Of a stretch of 64,000 bases of DNA, positions 39,391-49,651 are shown in pieces. This DNA is from Pseudomonas sp. MUP55. GTDB taxonomy: Bacteria > Pseudomonadota > Gammaproteobacteria > Pseudomonadales > Pseudomonadaceae. Location: NCBI RefSeq assembly GCF_034043515.1, contig NZ_CP138214.1, positions 1,488,001 through 1,552,000 on the forward strand. The letters are read 5' to 3'. Made by a program: the position numbers and the translations under genes. Within the stretch, counting starts at the first letter, position 1. Every line of letters starts with the position of its first letter. Below the pieces are notes generated by a model. That model saw nothing but the letters and a program-made list of their open reading frames with translations. It did not search any database and was not told the origin of the DNA.

Positions 39391-40092
39391 TTAACCGCCC
39401 AGGTAGGCCTCACGCACCTTCGGATCGGTCAGCAATTGCTCGCCAGTGCCCTGCATCACTACGCGGCCGTTCTCCAACACATAGGCGCGGTCGGCAATTT
39501 TCAGTGCCTGGTTGGCGTTCTGCTCCACCAGGAACACCGTCACCCCGTCCTTGCGCAACTGCTCGATGATGTCGAAGATCTGCTGGATGATGATCGGCGC
39601 CAGGCCCAGGGACGGTTCGTCCAGCAGCAACAGCTTGGGCTTGCTCATCAATGCCCGGCCGATGGCGAGCATCTGCTGCTCGCCGCCGGACATGGTGCCA
39701 CCGCGCTGGCTGAAACGCTCCTTGAGCCGCGGGAACAGGTGCAGCACCTTGTCCATCTGCGCCTCGTAGTCGCCCTTGTCGGTAAAGAAGCCGCCCATGG
39801 CCAGGTTCTCTTCCACGGTCAAGCGCGAGAACACGCGACGGCCTTCTGGCACCACCGCGATGCTCTTGCGCATGATTTCGGCGGAGTGCTTGCCCACCAG
39901 TTCTTCACCCATGTAGCGGATGCTGCCGCTGTGGGCCTGGGGCGAACCGCACAGGGTCATCAGCAACGTCGACTTACCGGCGCCGTTGGCGCCGATCAGG
40001 GTCACGATCTCACCCTGGCGCACTTCCACGTTGACGCTGTGCAGGGCCTGGATCTTGCCGTAGAAAGTGGAAACGTTTTCGAATTGCAGCAT
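39391..40092 (-). CDS. braG: Branched-chain amino acid ABC transporter ATPase BraG/LivF
   Basis: A 233-residue ABC ATPase of the LivF type. It has Walker [10 protein letters not shown], the signature [15 protein letters not shown] and Walker [14 protein letters not shown]. It is the last gene of the bra operon, one base after braF. With BraF it powers import of leucine, isoleucine and valine, and often alanine, through BraD/BraE. Length matches the family. Confidence 0.96.
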   Translation of the reverse strand: MLQFENVSTFYGKIQALHSVNVEVRQGEIVTLIGANGAGKSTLLMTLCGSPQAHSGSIRYMGEELVGKHSAEIMRKSIAVVPEGRRVFSRLTVEENLAMGGFFTDKGDYEAQMDKVLHLFPRLKERFSQRGGTMSGGEQQMLAIGRALMSKPKLLLLDEPSLGLAPIIIQQIFDIIEQLRKDGVTVFLVEQNANQALKIADRAYVLENGRVVMQGTGEQLLTDPKVREAYLGG

Positions 40093-40093
40093 T

Positions 40094-40861
40094 TTACGCT
40101 TCCCCCAAATAGGCTTTGATCACTTCGGGATTGTCGCGGATCTGCTCCGGCGTCCCGTCGGCCAGCGGCGTGCCCTGGTTGATCACGACGATATGGTCGG
40201 AAATGCTCATGACCAGTTTCATGTCGTGTTCGATCAGCAGCACGGTGGCGTTGTTTTCCTCGCGCAGCACGCTGATCAGCGCCTTGAGGTCTTCGGTTTC
40301 CTTGGGGTTCAGGCCGGCGGCCGGTTCGTCGAGCATGAGGATCCGCGGGCGGGTCATCATGCAGCGGGCGATTTCCAGGCGACGCTGCTGACCATAGGCC
40401 AGGGTGCCGGCCGGGCGGTTGGCGAACTCGGTCAGGTTGACCTTGTCCAGCCAGTACGCCGCATACTCCATGGCCTCGCGCTCGCTCTTGCGAAACGCCG
40501 GCGTCTTGAACAGGCCTGCGAAGAAGTTGGTGTTCAGGTGACGATGCTGGGCGATCAGCAGGTTTTCGACCGCTGTCATGTCCTTGAACAGGCGCACGTT
40601 CTGGAACGTGCGCACCACGCCCTTGCGGGCGATCTCGTGACCGGCCAGGCCCTGGATCGGCTGGCCGTCCAGCAGGATGCTGCCACCGCTTGGTTTGTAG
40701 AAACCGGTGAGGCAGTTGAACACCGTGGTCTTGCCGGCACCGTTGGGGCCGATCAGCGCGACTACTTGTTTTTCCTTGACGGTCAGGGCGACGCCGTTGA
40801 CCGCGAGCAGGCCGCCGAAGCGCATGCTCAGATTTTCGACTTTCAGGATCTCGCGGCTCAT
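40094..40861 (-). CDS. braF: Branched-chain amino acid ABC transporter ATPase BraF/LivG
   Basis: A 255-residue LivG-type ATPase with Walker [10 protein letters not shown], signature [16 protein letters not shown], Walker [14 protein letters not shown] and H-loop LIEHDM. Its start overlaps the braE stop by four bases. It is the partner of BraG, forming the heterodimeric motor on the cytoplasmic face. Confidence 0.96.
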   Translation of the reverse strand: MSREILKVENLSMRFGGLLAVNGVALTVKEKQVVALIGPNGAGKTTVFNCLTGFYKPSGGSILLDGQPIQGLAGHEIARKGVVRTFQNVRLFKDMTAVENLLIAQHRHLNTNFFAGLFKTPAFRKSEREAMEYAAYWLDKVNLTEFANRPAGTLAYGQQRRLEIARCMMTRPRILMLDEPAAGLNPKETEDLKALISVLREENNATVLLIEHDMKLVMSISDHIVVINQGTPLADGTPEQIRDNPEVIKAYLGEA

Positions 40862-42111
40862 TTGCGCAGCTCCATGTGTGGACGTTGCATGGGCAGCAGG
40901 CCTTGAGGGCGCCAGATCATCATCAGCACCATCATGGCGCCGAACATCAACATGCGGTATTCGCTGAACTCACGCATCATTTCCGGCAGCAGGATCATCA
41001 CGATCGCGGCCAGGATCACACCCAGTTGCGAGCCCATGCCACCCAGTACCACGATGGCAAGGATGATCGCCGACTCGATGAACGTGAACGACTCCGGGGT
41101 CACCAGGCCCTGGCGCGCGGCGAAGAAGCTGCCGGCGAAACCGGCGAACGCAGCACCCAGGGTGAAAGCGGAGAGCTTGATGATGGTCGGGTTCAGGCCC
41201 AGAGCGCGGCAGGCGATTTCATCTTCGCGCAAGGCTTCCCAGGCGCGGCCGATCGGCATGCGCAGCAAGCGATTGATCACGAACAGTGCCGCCAGCGCCA
41301 GCAACAGGGCGACCAGGTACAGGAACACCACCTTGCTCACCGGGTTGTAGGCAATCCCGAAGTACTCGTGGAAAGTCTGCATGCCCTCGGCTGCGCTACG
41401 GTCGAACGACAGGCCGAAGAACGTTGGCTTGGGGATGCTGCTGATGCCGTTGGGGCCACCGGTGATATCGGTCAGGTTCCGCAGGAACAGACGGATGATT
41501 TCACCGAAACCCAGGGTCACGATTGCCAGGTAGTCACCGCGCAGGCGCAACACCGGGAAACCCAGCAGGAAGCCGAATGTGGCTGCCGCCATCCCCGCCA
41601 GTGGCAGGCAGACCCAGAAGCTCCAGCCCAGGTAGTGCGACAGCAGCGCGTAGGTGTAGGCACCCACGGCGTAGAAGCCCACATAACCCAGGTCGAGCAG
41701 GCCGGCCAGGCCCACCACGATGTTCAGGCCCAGGCCCAGCAACACGTAGATCAGGATCAGGGTGGCGATGTCGACCGCGCCGCGCGAGCCGAAGAACGGC
41801 CAGATCAACGCGGCGATGATCAGGCCGATGATGATGTAGCGCTGGGTGCGCGGGAGGGTCAAGAATTGGCTGACCTTGGGCGACACCAACGGACTACGGT
41901 TGCCCTTGAACAGGGCGCCGACCTGCTGGGTGAACAGCACGCGCAGGAACATCAGCACCGAGCACAGGGCGATCACCGTCAGGGTCAGGGGCCCTGTGCC
42001 ATGCACTTCCAGGTTGATGCCAACAATGCTCAACTTGAGACCCAGTACCGGGAAGGCCACTGCCCATACCAGCAAGGCGCTGAAAAACGCCGATTTAAGA
42101 TATCTGCTCAT
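40858..42111 (-). CDS. braE: Branched-chain amino acid ABC transporter permease BraE/LivM
   Basis: A 417-residue permease. An N-terminal extension of about 90 residues, typical of LivM in pseudomonads, precedes the core of eight or more helices. The LivM signature includes [26 protein letters not shown] (only [17 protein letters not shown] quoted as diagnostic) and the coupling region [22 protein letters not shown]. Start and stop both overlap neighbouring genes by four bases. Confidence 0.96.
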   Translation of the reverse strand: MSRYLKSAFFSALLVWAVAFPVLGLKLSIVGINLEVHGTGPLTLTVIALCSVLMFLRVLFTQQVGALFKGNRSPLVSPKVSQFLTLPRTQRYIIIGLIIAALIWPFFGSRGAVDIATLILIYVLLGLGLNIVVGLAGLLDLGYVGFYAVGAYTYALLSHYLGWSFWVCLPLAGMAAATFGFLLGFPVLRLRGDYLAIVTLGFGEIIRLFLRNLTDITGGPNGISSIPKPTFFGLSFDRSAAEGMQTFHEYFGIAYNPVSKVVFLYLVALLLALAALFVINRLLRMPIGRAWEALREDEIACRALGLNPTIIKLSAFTLGAAFAGFAGSFFAARQGLVTPESFTFIESAIILAIVVLGGMGSQLGVILAAIVMILLPEMMREFSEYRMLMFGAMMVLMMIWRPQGLLPMQRPHMELRK

Positions 42112-43031
42112 ACTTTCTCAACCTCCGGACGGCCCAGGATGCCGGTCGGACGGAACAACAACACCAGAACCAACAAGCCGAACGCCACGACGTCCTTGTA
42201 CTGGTCACCGAAGATATCGGCGCCAAAGGCTTCGGCCACGCCCAGCACCAGCCCGCCGAGCATGGCGCCCGGAATACTGCCGATACCGCCCAATACCGCC
42301 GCGGTAAAGGCCTTGAGGCCTACCAGGAAGCCGGCGTTGGGGTTGATCACGCCGTACTGCATGCTCAGCAACACGGCAGCGACCGCCGCCAGCGCAGCAC
42401 CGATCACGAAGGTCAGGGCGATGATGTTATTAGTGTTGATGCCCAGCAGGTTGGCCATCTTGATGTCTTCGGCGCAGGCCCGGCAGGCGCGCCCCAGACG
42501 AGAACGGGAGATGAACAGCGTGAGGCCGAGCATGGCCACCAGGGTGACGATGAAGACCAGGATCTGCATGTAGGAAATCAGTACTTCTTCCGCGCCACCG
42601 GGGCCGAAGGAGATGCTCCCCGGAATCAGGTTGGGGATGGACTTGTCCTTGGAGTCCTGGGACAGCAATACGGTGTTCTGCAGGAAAATCGACATGCCGA
42701 TGGCGGAAATCAGCGGGATCAACCGGTTGCTGCCGCGCAAGGGACGGTAGGCAACACGCTCGATACTGTAGCCATAGGCACTGGTCACGACGATCGACGC
42801 AAGGAACGCAGCGGTCATCAACAGCGGCAGGGAGTGGATACCCATCATGGCCAGCCCGGCGAGGGCGATGAAGGCCACGTAGGAACCAATCATGTATACC
42901 TCGCCATGGGCGAAGTTGATCATTCCAATGATGCCGTAAACCATTGTGTAGCCAATGGCTATCAAGGCATAGGTGCTGCCAATGGTCAGGCCATTAACCA
43001 GCTGTTGGAAAAAATGATAGATCTCAGGCAT
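42108..43031 (-). CDS. braD: Branched-chain amino acid ABC transporter permease BraD/LivH
   Basis: A 307-residue LivH-type permease with about eight helices, [20 protein letters not shown] at the N-terminus and the coupling loop [21 protein letters not shown]. It is the first of four overlapping genes (braD-E-F-G). A hairpin separates it from braC upstream, so expression of the membrane and ATPase subunits is probably lower than that of the binding protein. Confidence 0.96.
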   Translation of the reverse strand: MPEIYHFFQQLVNGLTIGSTYALIAIGYTMVYGIIGMINFAHGEVYMIGSYVAFIALAGLAMMGIHSLPLLMTAAFLASIVVTSAYGYSIERVAYRPLRGSNRLIPLISAIGMSIFLQNTVLLSQDSKDKSIPNLIPGSISFGPGGAEEVLISYMQILVFIVTLVAMLGLTLFISRSRLGRACRACAEDIKMANLLGINTNNIIALTFVIGAALAAVAAVLLSMQYGVINPNAGFLVGLKAFTAAVLGGIGSIPGAMLGGLVLGVAEAFGADIFGDQYKDVVAFGLLVLVLLFRPTGILGRPEVEKV

Positions 43032-43207
43032 TACAGCGCTCCTAAAAACCCGATACGCATTTCACTGGTGGAGTCATGTTCCGGCCCTGTGCTGTGTTCT
43101 ATGAGCACATTTGCACAAAGCGTTTGCCAGCGAACCGCTGGTGACGGTTTTAAGATTTTCAGGTGAGCCAGCGCCCGGATCGCGGGTGACATGGCCCATA
43201 AACCTCG

Positions 43208-43240
43208 TAAAACAAAGCCCACTGCTCTCACAGTGGGCTT
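43208..43240 (-). terminator. Attenuating hairpin between braC and braD
   Basis: A perfect ten-base-pair stem AAGCCCACTG / CAGTGGGCTT with a six-base loop. On the minus strand it is followed by TTTGTTTTA. It lies 22 bp after braC and about 180 bp before braD, so partial termination is expected. Confidence 0.82.
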
Positions 43241-43261
43241 GTTGGACCAGTAACGCCTGGC

Positions 43262-44389
43262 TTACTGAGGGGAAACTTCGGTTTTTGGCTTGCCGAAGTG
43301 CCATTCGTAGACCACGAACTTGAAGTCCTTCAGGTCGCCCTTGGCGTCGAAGCTGAGATCGCCGGTAGGGGTCTTGAAGGTGCCCGCGTGGATGGCCTCG
43401 GCCACCTTGGCGGTGTCTTCGCTCTTGGCAGCCTTGATACCGCCGGCGATCACTTCGATGGCCGAGTAGGCTGGGAACACGAACGGACCGGTTGGGTCCT
43501 GCTTGTTCTTGGCGAACTCTTCAACGATGGCTTTGTTGGCCGGATCGGTGTCGAAGGATTTAGGCAGGGTCACCAGCAGGCCTTCGGAAGCGCCTTGGGC
43601 GATTTGCGAGATGGAGTCGTTGCCGACGCCTTCCGGGCCCATGAACTTGGCGTTCAGACCTTTTTCCTTGGCTTGGCGCAGAATCAGGCCCAGCTCAGGG
43701 TGGTAGCCGCCGTAGTAGACGAAGTCGACGTTGGCTTGCTTGAGTTTCTGGATGATCGAGGAGAAGTCCTTGTCGCCGGCGTTCAGGCCTTCGAAGACGG
43801 CAACCTTGGTGCCTTTTTCTTCGAGGGTTTTCTTCACGGCGCTGGCGATGCCTTCACCGTATTGCTGCTTGTCATGCAGCACGGCAACGATTTTTGGCTT
43901 CACGTGGTCGGCGATGTAATTGCCGGCCGCCGGGCCTTGTGCGCTGTCCAGGCCGATGGTGCGGAAGATCAGCTTGTAGCCACGGGAGGTGATTTCCGGG
44001 CTGGTGGCCGCGGGGGTAATCATGATGACGCCTTCGTCTTCGTAGATATCGGACGCTGGCTGAGTGGAGCTGGAGCAGAGGTGACCGACCACGAACTTGA
44101 CGCCGTCGTTGACCACTTTGTTGGCTACGGCAACGGCTTGTTTCGGATCGCACGCGTCGTCGTATTCCTTGGCTTCAAGCATTTTGCCGTCCACGCCGCC
44201 CTTGGCGTTGATGTCGGCGATTGCCTGCTTGGCACCCATGAATTGCATGTCGCCGTATTGCGTTACTGGCCCGGTCTTGGGGCCGGCAATGCCGATCTTG
44301 ATGGTGTCGGCTGCGAACGAATGGCCGGCAACCCCAGCCAGGACCATAGCGGCAAACAGTTTGGAAATCTGCTTAGTAGCCTTATTCAT
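43262..44389 (-). CDS. braC: Branched-chain amino acid-binding protein BraC/LivK
   Basis: A 375-residue periplasmic binding protein, type 1 fold, with a signal peptide ending SFAAD. The mature N-terminus TIKIGIAGPKTGPVTQYGDMQ is characteristic. A Cys pair (DDACDP and GHLCSSS) probably forms the family disulfide. It binds Leu, Ile, Val and possibly Ala or Thr. It is the first gene of the operon; a 16-bp palindrome lies about 100 bp upstream of its start. Confidence 0.96.
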   Translation of the reverse strand: MNKATKQISKLFAAMVLAGVAGHSFAADTIKIGIAGPKTGPVTQYGDMQFMGAKQAIADINAKGGVDGKMLEAKEYDDACDPKQAVAVANKVVNDGVKFVVGHLCSSSTQPASDIYEDEGVIMITPAATSPEITSRGYKLIFRTIGLDSAQGPAAGNYIADHVKPKIVAVLHDKQQYGEGIASAVKKTLEEKGTKVAVFEGLNAGDKDFSSIIQKLKQANVDFVYYGGYHPELGLILRQAKEKGLNAKFMGPEGVGNDSISQIAQGASEGLLVTLPKSFDTDPANKAIVEEFAKNKQDPTGPFVFPAYSAIEVIAGGIKAAKSEDTAKVAEAIHAGTFKTPTGDLSFDAKGDLKDFKFVVYEWHFGKPKTEVSPQ

Positions 44390-44729
44390 AGTGCTCCACT
44401 CTTACTGTTGTATTTTTTATAGTTCTAGCGGCCTTGTGAGCTGCAGAACCGGATCAGATATCTCGGATATCCCCCGGCGATGCCCTGGCAACTGTACCGG
44501 TACAGTGTAGAGCGCCGGTTGAGCGCTTGAAAAGCTGGCTGTCGGGGGCGAAACCGGGTTGTGTCGCTTTAATGAAAGAAAAAGACAGAATTGCGGCGGG
44601 GTGAGGCCAGCGTTGCGCGCACTCCTTGGCTTTTCCGACACTTTCAATTGCTACCTCATTTGCTACTGGGTTTTTCTGGCTGAGACACGACGCTATGATT
44701 GCGCCGATTTTTTACTCAGGTGAACTCCC
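44390..44729. other. Divergent promoter region braC / DUF2288 gene
   Basis: A 340-bp gap between divergent genes. It contains the perfect palindrome at 44491-44506 and the promoters for both sides. No small gene is evident. Confidence 0.7.
44491..44506. promoter_or_regulatory. Unassigned 16-bp palindrome upstream of braC
   Basis: ACTGTACCGGTACAGT is a perfect inverted repeat about 100 bp upstream of braC. It resembles a dimeric regulator site. It is not a LexA site: the spacing between CTGT and ACAG is six, not eight. Confidence 0.6.
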
Positions 44730-45032
44730 ATGACGCAAGAACCTAGCACCCTCTATGCCAAGCTGCTCGGTGAAACCGCCGAAATTTCCTGGAAGGAGCT
44801 CGAACCGTTCTTTGCCAAGGGTGCCCTATTGTGGGTCGACGCTGGCCTGGATTTGATCGAGGCGGCCGAGGCGATGGCCGAAGACAATCGCGACAAAGTC
44901 GCTGCCTGGCTGGCTGCAGGGAGCCTCGGCGAAGTGTCTGCGACGCGGGCGGTGGACCTGGTCGCACGAGACCCGGGCTTGTGGGCGGTGGTGGTATCGC
45001 CCTGGATTTTGATCCAGGAAAGGGCGGCGTAA
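44730..45032 (+). CDS. DUF2288 family protein
   Basis: A 100-residue soluble protein matching the DUF2288 pattern: LGETAEISWKELEPFFAKG, LLWVDAGLDLIEAAEAMAED and a C-terminal DPGLWAVVVSPWILIQE. The family is widespread in proteobacteria with no known function. It is divergent from braC and probably transcribed alone. Confidence 0.88.
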   Translation: MTQEPSTLYAKLLGETAEISWKELEPFFAKGALLWVDAGLDLIEAAEAMAEDNRDKVAAWLAAGSLGEVSATRAVDLVARDPGLWAVVVSPWILIQERAA

Positions 45033-45141
45033 GAAGCTGTTGCTCCAAATGGGTGCGCCGAATGTGCCTGGGCAAGTGTGTAGCCGAGTAACCGCTTGAG
45101 CGGTGATGGCACCTTGCCGTAGAGAAAGGTCACAGGTGACG

Positions 45142-45157
45142 GTGACGTTAACGTCAC
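45142..45157. promoter_or_regulatory. Unassigned 16-bp palindrome
   Basis: GTGACGTTAACGTCAC is a perfect inverted repeat in the 190-bp gap between the convergent DUF2288 and MHYT genes, preceded by a GGTGAC direct repeat. The core ACGTTAACGT is like MerR-type (LiuR-like) operators, but there is no obvious promoter for it to control. Confidence 0.5.
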
Positions 45158-45222
45158 GGGAACAGTTAGGAGGCCGGGGCGAGGGCAGGGGAATTGTTTC
45201 AACGTATTAAACCCTCGCCCCT

Positions 45223-47502
45223 TCAGCGAATGGGCCTGACGATCGAAGGCGGGTTGACGCGCGCTGCAACGGGTTCCGTTGGCGGCAGGGGGGCTTTAGT
45301 GCTGCCCGTGCCGACGGCGTGGAGCGGGTTGCGTATCTGCATGCCTTGCATGACGCCGATGATGTCGTTGAACGCCACCGCCGGGCTCAGCAGGTAACCC
45401 TGAATGAAGTCGCAGCCGTGCTGCAGTAACAGCTCGAATTGGGCTTGAGTTTCCACCCCTTCGGTCACCACCTCCAGGTGCAGGGTATGCGCCATGCCGA
45501 TGATGGCCTGGACGATTTCGCTGTCGGCGGTGGACTTGGGGATGTCCTGGATAAACGAACGATCAATCTTCAAGGTGTTCAGCGGCAGACGCTTGAGGTA
45601 GGCCAGTGATGAATAGCCGGTACCGAAGTCATCGATCGCCAGGGATACGCCCAGGGCGCGGATCTGCCGCAACAAGGCCAGGGTGCTGCTGATATTGCCC
45701 ATCAACGCGTTTTCGGTGACTTCCAGCTCCAGGCGATTGGCGGCAATGTCGGCAAAGCGCAGCGCGGCTTCGATTTCGTCTGCCAGTTCATCACGGGCCA
45801 GGTTCAGGGCCGAGCAGTTCACGGCCATGGTCAGCTCGGTGTAGCCGCGATCGGACAGCAGGCTCAGATCATGGCAGGCCTGGCGCAACACCCAGTGGTC
45901 CAGTTCGGCAATCAAGCCGTTGCTTTCGGCGATCCCGATAAAACGGTCCGGAGCCAGCAACCCGTGTTGCGGATGTTGCCAGCGCACCAGGGCCTCCAGG
46001 CGCGTGACCTTGCCCAGTTTCATGTCGAAGATCGGCTGATAGAACAGCACCAGTTCATTACGCGTGCGCAGGGCGGCGCGCAGTTCTTCTTCCAGTTGCA
46101 GCTCAAGGAAGGCGCGGGTTTTCAGGTTGGAACTGAAGAAGTGCAGACTGTTGCGCCCGGCGTCCTTGGATTGGTAAAGCGCCAGGTCGGCGGTTTTCAG
46201 CAGTTCTTCGCAGGTCTGGCCATCCTCGGGAAACAGGCTGATACCGATGCTGGTGGTCATGACCATGCGCCGGCCCGCCAACTCGATGGGTTCTTTCATT
46301 TTTTGCATGATGCGCTGGGCCATGTGCCGCGCTTCTTCGCGATGATGGATGTTGATCAGGATGCAGAACTCATCCCCACCAAAGCGCGCCACCACGTCGG
46401 CATGGCTGCGCACCGAGCTTTTGATATGGCTGGCCAGCACGGTCAGCAATTGATCACCGGCATCATGCCCAAGGCTGTCGTTGATGCGCTTGAAGTGGTC
46501 AATGTCGAGGAAGATCACCGCCATCATGCCGTTGGTTGCGGTTTTTTCCGCGACTTTTTCCGCGAAAATCTGGTTGAAGCCCCGCCGGTTGAGCAAGCTG
46601 GTCAGCGCATCGTAATGGGCCACCTGTTGCAACGAGGCACGGGCCTGGTCCAGTTCGCTGAGCAGCGCGTTGACCCGGCGCAGGTCACGTTCCTTGTGCT
46701 GCAGCTTCTTGTCGGCCAGGGCCGCGCTGATGCTGCTGCCGATGACCAGCAAGGTAATCACCGCCACCGACAGGCCCAATTGCAACGGATTGTGATCGAT
46801 CGGCAACTGCAGATTCGAGCCATTCGGTATCAGCATTTGCATGGCTGCCATGCCAGTGAAGTGCATGCTCAGGATGCCGGCACCCAGCACCAGGCTGGCG
46901 GCGTATTTGAGCAACTGGTGAAACATGCCGGTACCGTTGCGCAGGTAGCTCGACAGCAGCAACGCTGCCAGGCTGGCACCGATGGCAATCGCGACCGATG
47001 CCACGAATAGCCCTGACTCGAAGTACACCTGGGCCTGGGAGCGCATGGCCGACATGCCGACGTAGTGCATCAGGGCGATGCCCAGCCCCATCCACACCGA
47101 AGCCAGCAGGTACTGGTGGAACCGCAGGTGCGCATGACTGAGGGTTTGCATGGCGAACAGCGAAGCGATCAAGGCAATGACCAGCGAGACGAAGGTCATG
47201 GGCAATTCGTAATGAATGGCGATGGGGGCCTGGAAAGCCAACATGCTGATGAAGTGGGTGGACCAGATACCGCCCGCCAGGCAACTGGCACCCAACCAGC
47301 GCCAGCGGCGGCGGGCGGTGGGGTCTTCTACATGGCCGACGCGTTCGGCCATGTCCAGCGTGCCGAAGCCCGCCGCGCAGGCGACCAGATACGCCAGCAG
47401 CACCAGAAAGGGGTTATGACTGCAATTGAGTAATAAGTGCCCGTTGTCTGGAAGGTCGGTGAAAAAGTGCAGCCCCAGCCATTCCATAGCATGTCCCGTC
47501 AT
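45223..47502 (-). CDS. MHYT-GGDEF-EAL cyclic-di-GMP protein (NbdA-like)
   Basis: A 759-residue membrane signalling protein. Residues 1-250 form a seven-helix MHYT sensor with motifs STHFISM, MHYVGM and MHFTGM, thought to bind copper and sense a diatomic gas. A diguanylate cyclase domain follows with an intact RFGGDEF, then an EAL phosphodiesterase domain with intact LEALVRW and DDFGTGYSSL. It could make or degrade cyclic-di-GMP. The neighbours (YkgJ-like gene upstream, rapA nearby) recall the nbdA locus of P. aeruginosa, but the GGDEF of NbdA is degenerate, unlike here. MucR is the other MHYT relative. Confidence 0.9.
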   Translation of the reverse strand: MTGHAMEWLGLHFFTDLPDNGHLLLNCSHNPFLVLLAYLVACAAGFGTLDMAERVGHVEDPTARRRWRWLGASCLAGGIWSTHFISMLAFQAPIAIHYELPMTFVSLVIALIASLFAMQTLSHAHLRFHQYLLASVWMGLGIALMHYVGMSAMRSQAQVYFESGLFVASVAIAIGASLAALLLSSYLRNGTGMFHQLLKYAASLVLGAGILSMHFTGMAAMQMLIPNGSNLQLPIDHNPLQLGLSVAVITLLVIGSSISAALADKKLQHKERDLRRVNALLSELDQARASLQQVAHYDALTSLLNRRGFNQIFAEKVAEKTATNGMMAVIFLDIDHFKRINDSLGHDAGDQLLTVLASHIKSSVRSHADVVARFGGDEFCILINIHHREEARHMAQRIMQKMKEPIELAGRRMVMTTSIGISLFPEDGQTCEELLKTADLALYQSKDAGRNSLHFFSSNLKTRAFLELQLEEELRAALRTRNELVLFYQPIFDMKLGKVTRLEALVRWQHPQHGLLAPDRFIGIAESNGLIAELDHWVLRQACHDLSLLSDRGYTELTMAVNCSALNLARDELADEIEAALRFADIAANRLELEVTENALMGNISSTLALLRQIRALGVSLAIDDFGTGYSSLAYLKRLPLNTLKIDRSFIQDIPKSTADSEIVQAIIGMAHTLHLEVVTEGVETQAQFELLLQHGCDFIQGYLLSPAVAFNDIIGVMQGMQIRNPLHAVGTGSTKAPLPPTEPVAARVNPPSIVRPIR

Positions 47503-47625
47503 AGAGTCGCGTCACAGCCTGAGGCGATGACCTATGAGGTCGAGTATAGAAGCCTCGGAGGATTTGCCATGAATAATGGCACTTTGATTTTAATTATTTT
47601 GGCATCCCGCCCATAGCGTTTGATG

Positions 47626-48006
47626 CTAAGCGCTGATGGGCAACTCCCGCTCAAAAGGCGGTTGTTCCAGGGGCTCCAGGCCGAAGGCGGCGCGGGCGGC
47701 ATCGCAATCGACGTTCTGCACGCCCAGGCTCCAGGAGGCATCGAACTCGCGGCAGGGGCTCGAACGCTGCTCATAAATCGAACAACGTGTGCCTTTGCCT
47801 ACTTCGCCCTCAAGGCTGCAGCAGCGTGCCGGCTTCTGGTCGGTTCCGATCATTGCCACGCGGGTGGGGTTGATCTGTACCACGAGGTCATCGGGCACTG
47901 TGCCGCCCGATGAGGCGCACTCGCCCCAGAAGAAAGACACACGAAAGTATGAACAGCAGGCACCGCAATTCAGACACGGACTGGCTTCGGACATGGGCGT
48001 CATCAA
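47626..48006 (-). CDS. YkgJ-family cysteine-cluster protein
   Basis: A 126-residue protein with the Fe/Zn-type cysteine cluster of the YkgJ family: CLNCGACC at the N-terminus, ARCCSLEGEVGKGTRCSIYEQR in the middle (Cys in RCCS and RCSIY) and SSPCREFD. The cluster is predicted to bind a metal; function is unknown. It lies 123 bp before the MHYT gene on the same strand and may be transcribed with it. Confidence 0.9.
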   Translation of the reverse strand: MMTPMSEASPCLNCGACCSYFRVSFFWGECASSGGTVPDDLVVQINPTRVAMIGTDQKPARCCSLEGEVGKGTRCSIYEQRSSPCREFDASWSLGVQNVDCDAARAAFGLEPLEQPPFERELPISA

Positions 48007-48247
48007 TAAAGGATAGGTAAGAGGGGAACTGCGGGAAGGCTCGCCATTCTATCCGGGCCGTGGCCGTTGGGAAGAGGGGCGCACACATATATTTTCGTCA
48101 GGAAAGTCCCGTAATACCGGGTGAAATCACGCCCTATCAGCTTTACGAATCATTACAGACAAGCGCTGCCAGCCCGCCTATGTTGCAAAGACCCGAGCAG
48201 GATGCAGTGGGCATCGCAGCTCTCATAACAATAAAAGAGACGGACCC

Positions 48248-49594
48248 ATGCAGAACTCGACCCAAGCGGCGAATGCCTGGCGCATTCTGTTCCTGCTGTT
48301 CCTCGCCAACCTGTTCAACTTCTTCGACCGTACCATCCCGGCAATCATCATCGAGCCGATCCGCATGGAATGGCACCTGAGCGACTTCCAGCTGGGGATC
48401 ATCGGCACCTCTTTCACCATCGTTTATGCCATCGCCGGGCTGCCGCTGGGGCGTCTGGCCGACACCGGCTCGCGCAGCAAACTGATGGGCTGGGGACTGT
48501 TTGCCTGGAGCGGGCTGACGGCGCTCAATGGTCTGGCCGGCAGTTTCTGGAGCTTTCTGTTGGTGCGCATGGGCATTGGTATCGGCGAAGCCAGCTATGC
48601 CCCTGCCGCCAATTCGTTGATCGGTGATCTGTTTCCCGCCCATCGTCGTGCGCGCGCAATGGGGATCTTCATGCTCGGCCTGCCGTTGGGCCTGTTGCTG
48701 GCATTCTTTACCATCGGTTGGATGGTCAAGGCCTTCGACAGCTGGCGTGCGCCGTTCTTTATCGCTGCCGTGCCGGGGCTGATCCTCGCGGTGTTCATGT
48801 TCTACATCAAGGAGCCCAAGCGCGGCGCGGCGGAAACGGTGCAAGTGCCCCAGGAGCGCGTCGACCGTCCAATCCGCCGCGTGCTGGCGGTGCCTACCTT
48901 CCTGTGGCTGGTGCTGGCCGGGTTGTGCTTCAACTTTGCCACCTATGCGTGCAACTCATTCCTGGTGCCGATGCTGCAGCGTTACTTTCTGATGCCGTTG
49001 CAGGATGCGGCGGTGGCCACCGGTGTCATCGTCGGCGTGACGGGCCTTGTGGGCCTGACCCTGGGTGGCTGGATTGCCGACAAGATCCACCAGCGCGTCG
49101 CCAATGGCCGGCTGCTGTTCGCGGCATGCAGCCTGATTATCTCCACGGTCACCACCGGCTGGGCATTGCACGCCGGGCGCATCGAGATCGGCGTGTTCGT
49201 CGTGCTGTTCAGCGTTGGCTGGCTGTTTGCCTATAACTTCTATACCTGCGTGTACACGGCGATTCAGGACGTGGTTGAACCGCGCCTGCGGGCCACGGCG
49301 ATGGCGTTGTTCTTTGCCGGCTTGTATCTGTTGGGCGGGGGGATGGGGCCGATTGTGGTGGGCGGGCTGTCCGACCATTTTGCGCATGCGGCGATGTACG
49401 CAGCGGGGGCGCAGCAGATGACCGAGGCGTATAAAGCCGTCGGTTTGCATGACGCCATGTACCTGATTCCGGTGGCGTTGTTCCTGACCATGCTGTTTCT
49501 GTTCCAGGCTTCGCGCAGTTTTGTGCGTGATGCCAGGCGCATGAAAGAGGGGCTGAGTGCGGTTGAGGTGCCGGCGGCGGTGGCGACGGCTTGA
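48248..49594 (+). CDS. Spinster-type MFS transporter
   Basis: A 448-residue major facilitator with about twelve transmembrane helices. It starts with LFLLFLANLFNFFDRTIPAIIIEPI (only NLFNFFDRTIPA quoted as the family's opening motif) and has the loop 2-3 motif GRLADTGSRSKL. GIGIGEASYAPAANSLIGD is typical of the spinster-like group annotated as sphingolipid or sugar-phosphate transporters in other taxa. The substrate here is unknown. It is followed by one REP arm and a large structured repeat. Confidence 0.88.
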   Translation: MQNSTQAANAWRILFLLFLANLFNFFDRTIPAIIIEPIRMEWHLSDFQLGIIGTSFTIVYAIAGLPLGRLADTGSRSKLMGWGLFAWSGLTALNGLAGSFWSFLLVRMGIGIGEASYAPAANSLIGDLFPAHRRARAMGIFMLGLPLGLLLAFFTIGWMVKAFDSWRAPFFIAAVPGLILAVFMFYIKEPKRGAAETVQVPQERVDRPIRRVLAVPTFLWLVLAGLCFNFATYACNSFLVPMLQRYFLMPLQDAAVATGVIVGVTGLVGLTLGGWIADKIHQRVANGRLLFAACSLIISTVTTGWALHAGRIEIGVFVVLFSVGWLFAYNFYTCVYTAIQDVVEPRLRATAMALFFAGLYLLGGGMGPIVVGGLSDHFAHAAMYAAGAQQMTEAYKAVGLHDAMYLIPVALFLTMLFLFQASRSFVRDARRMKEGLSAVEVPAAVATA

Positions 49595-49651
49595 GATTGG
49601 GGGTGATGCTATCGGCTCCCCACACATTTTGATTTGTGAACACAGTTAAGT

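Noticed and set aside
40876..42573. Plus-strand ORF of 565 codons opposite braE
   Set aside because: Gln/His-rich composition typical of the antisense frame of a membrane-protein gene; braE is certain.
44491..44506. LexA (SOS) box upstream of braC
   Set aside because: The spacing between CTGT and ACAG is six bases, not the eight needed for LexA.
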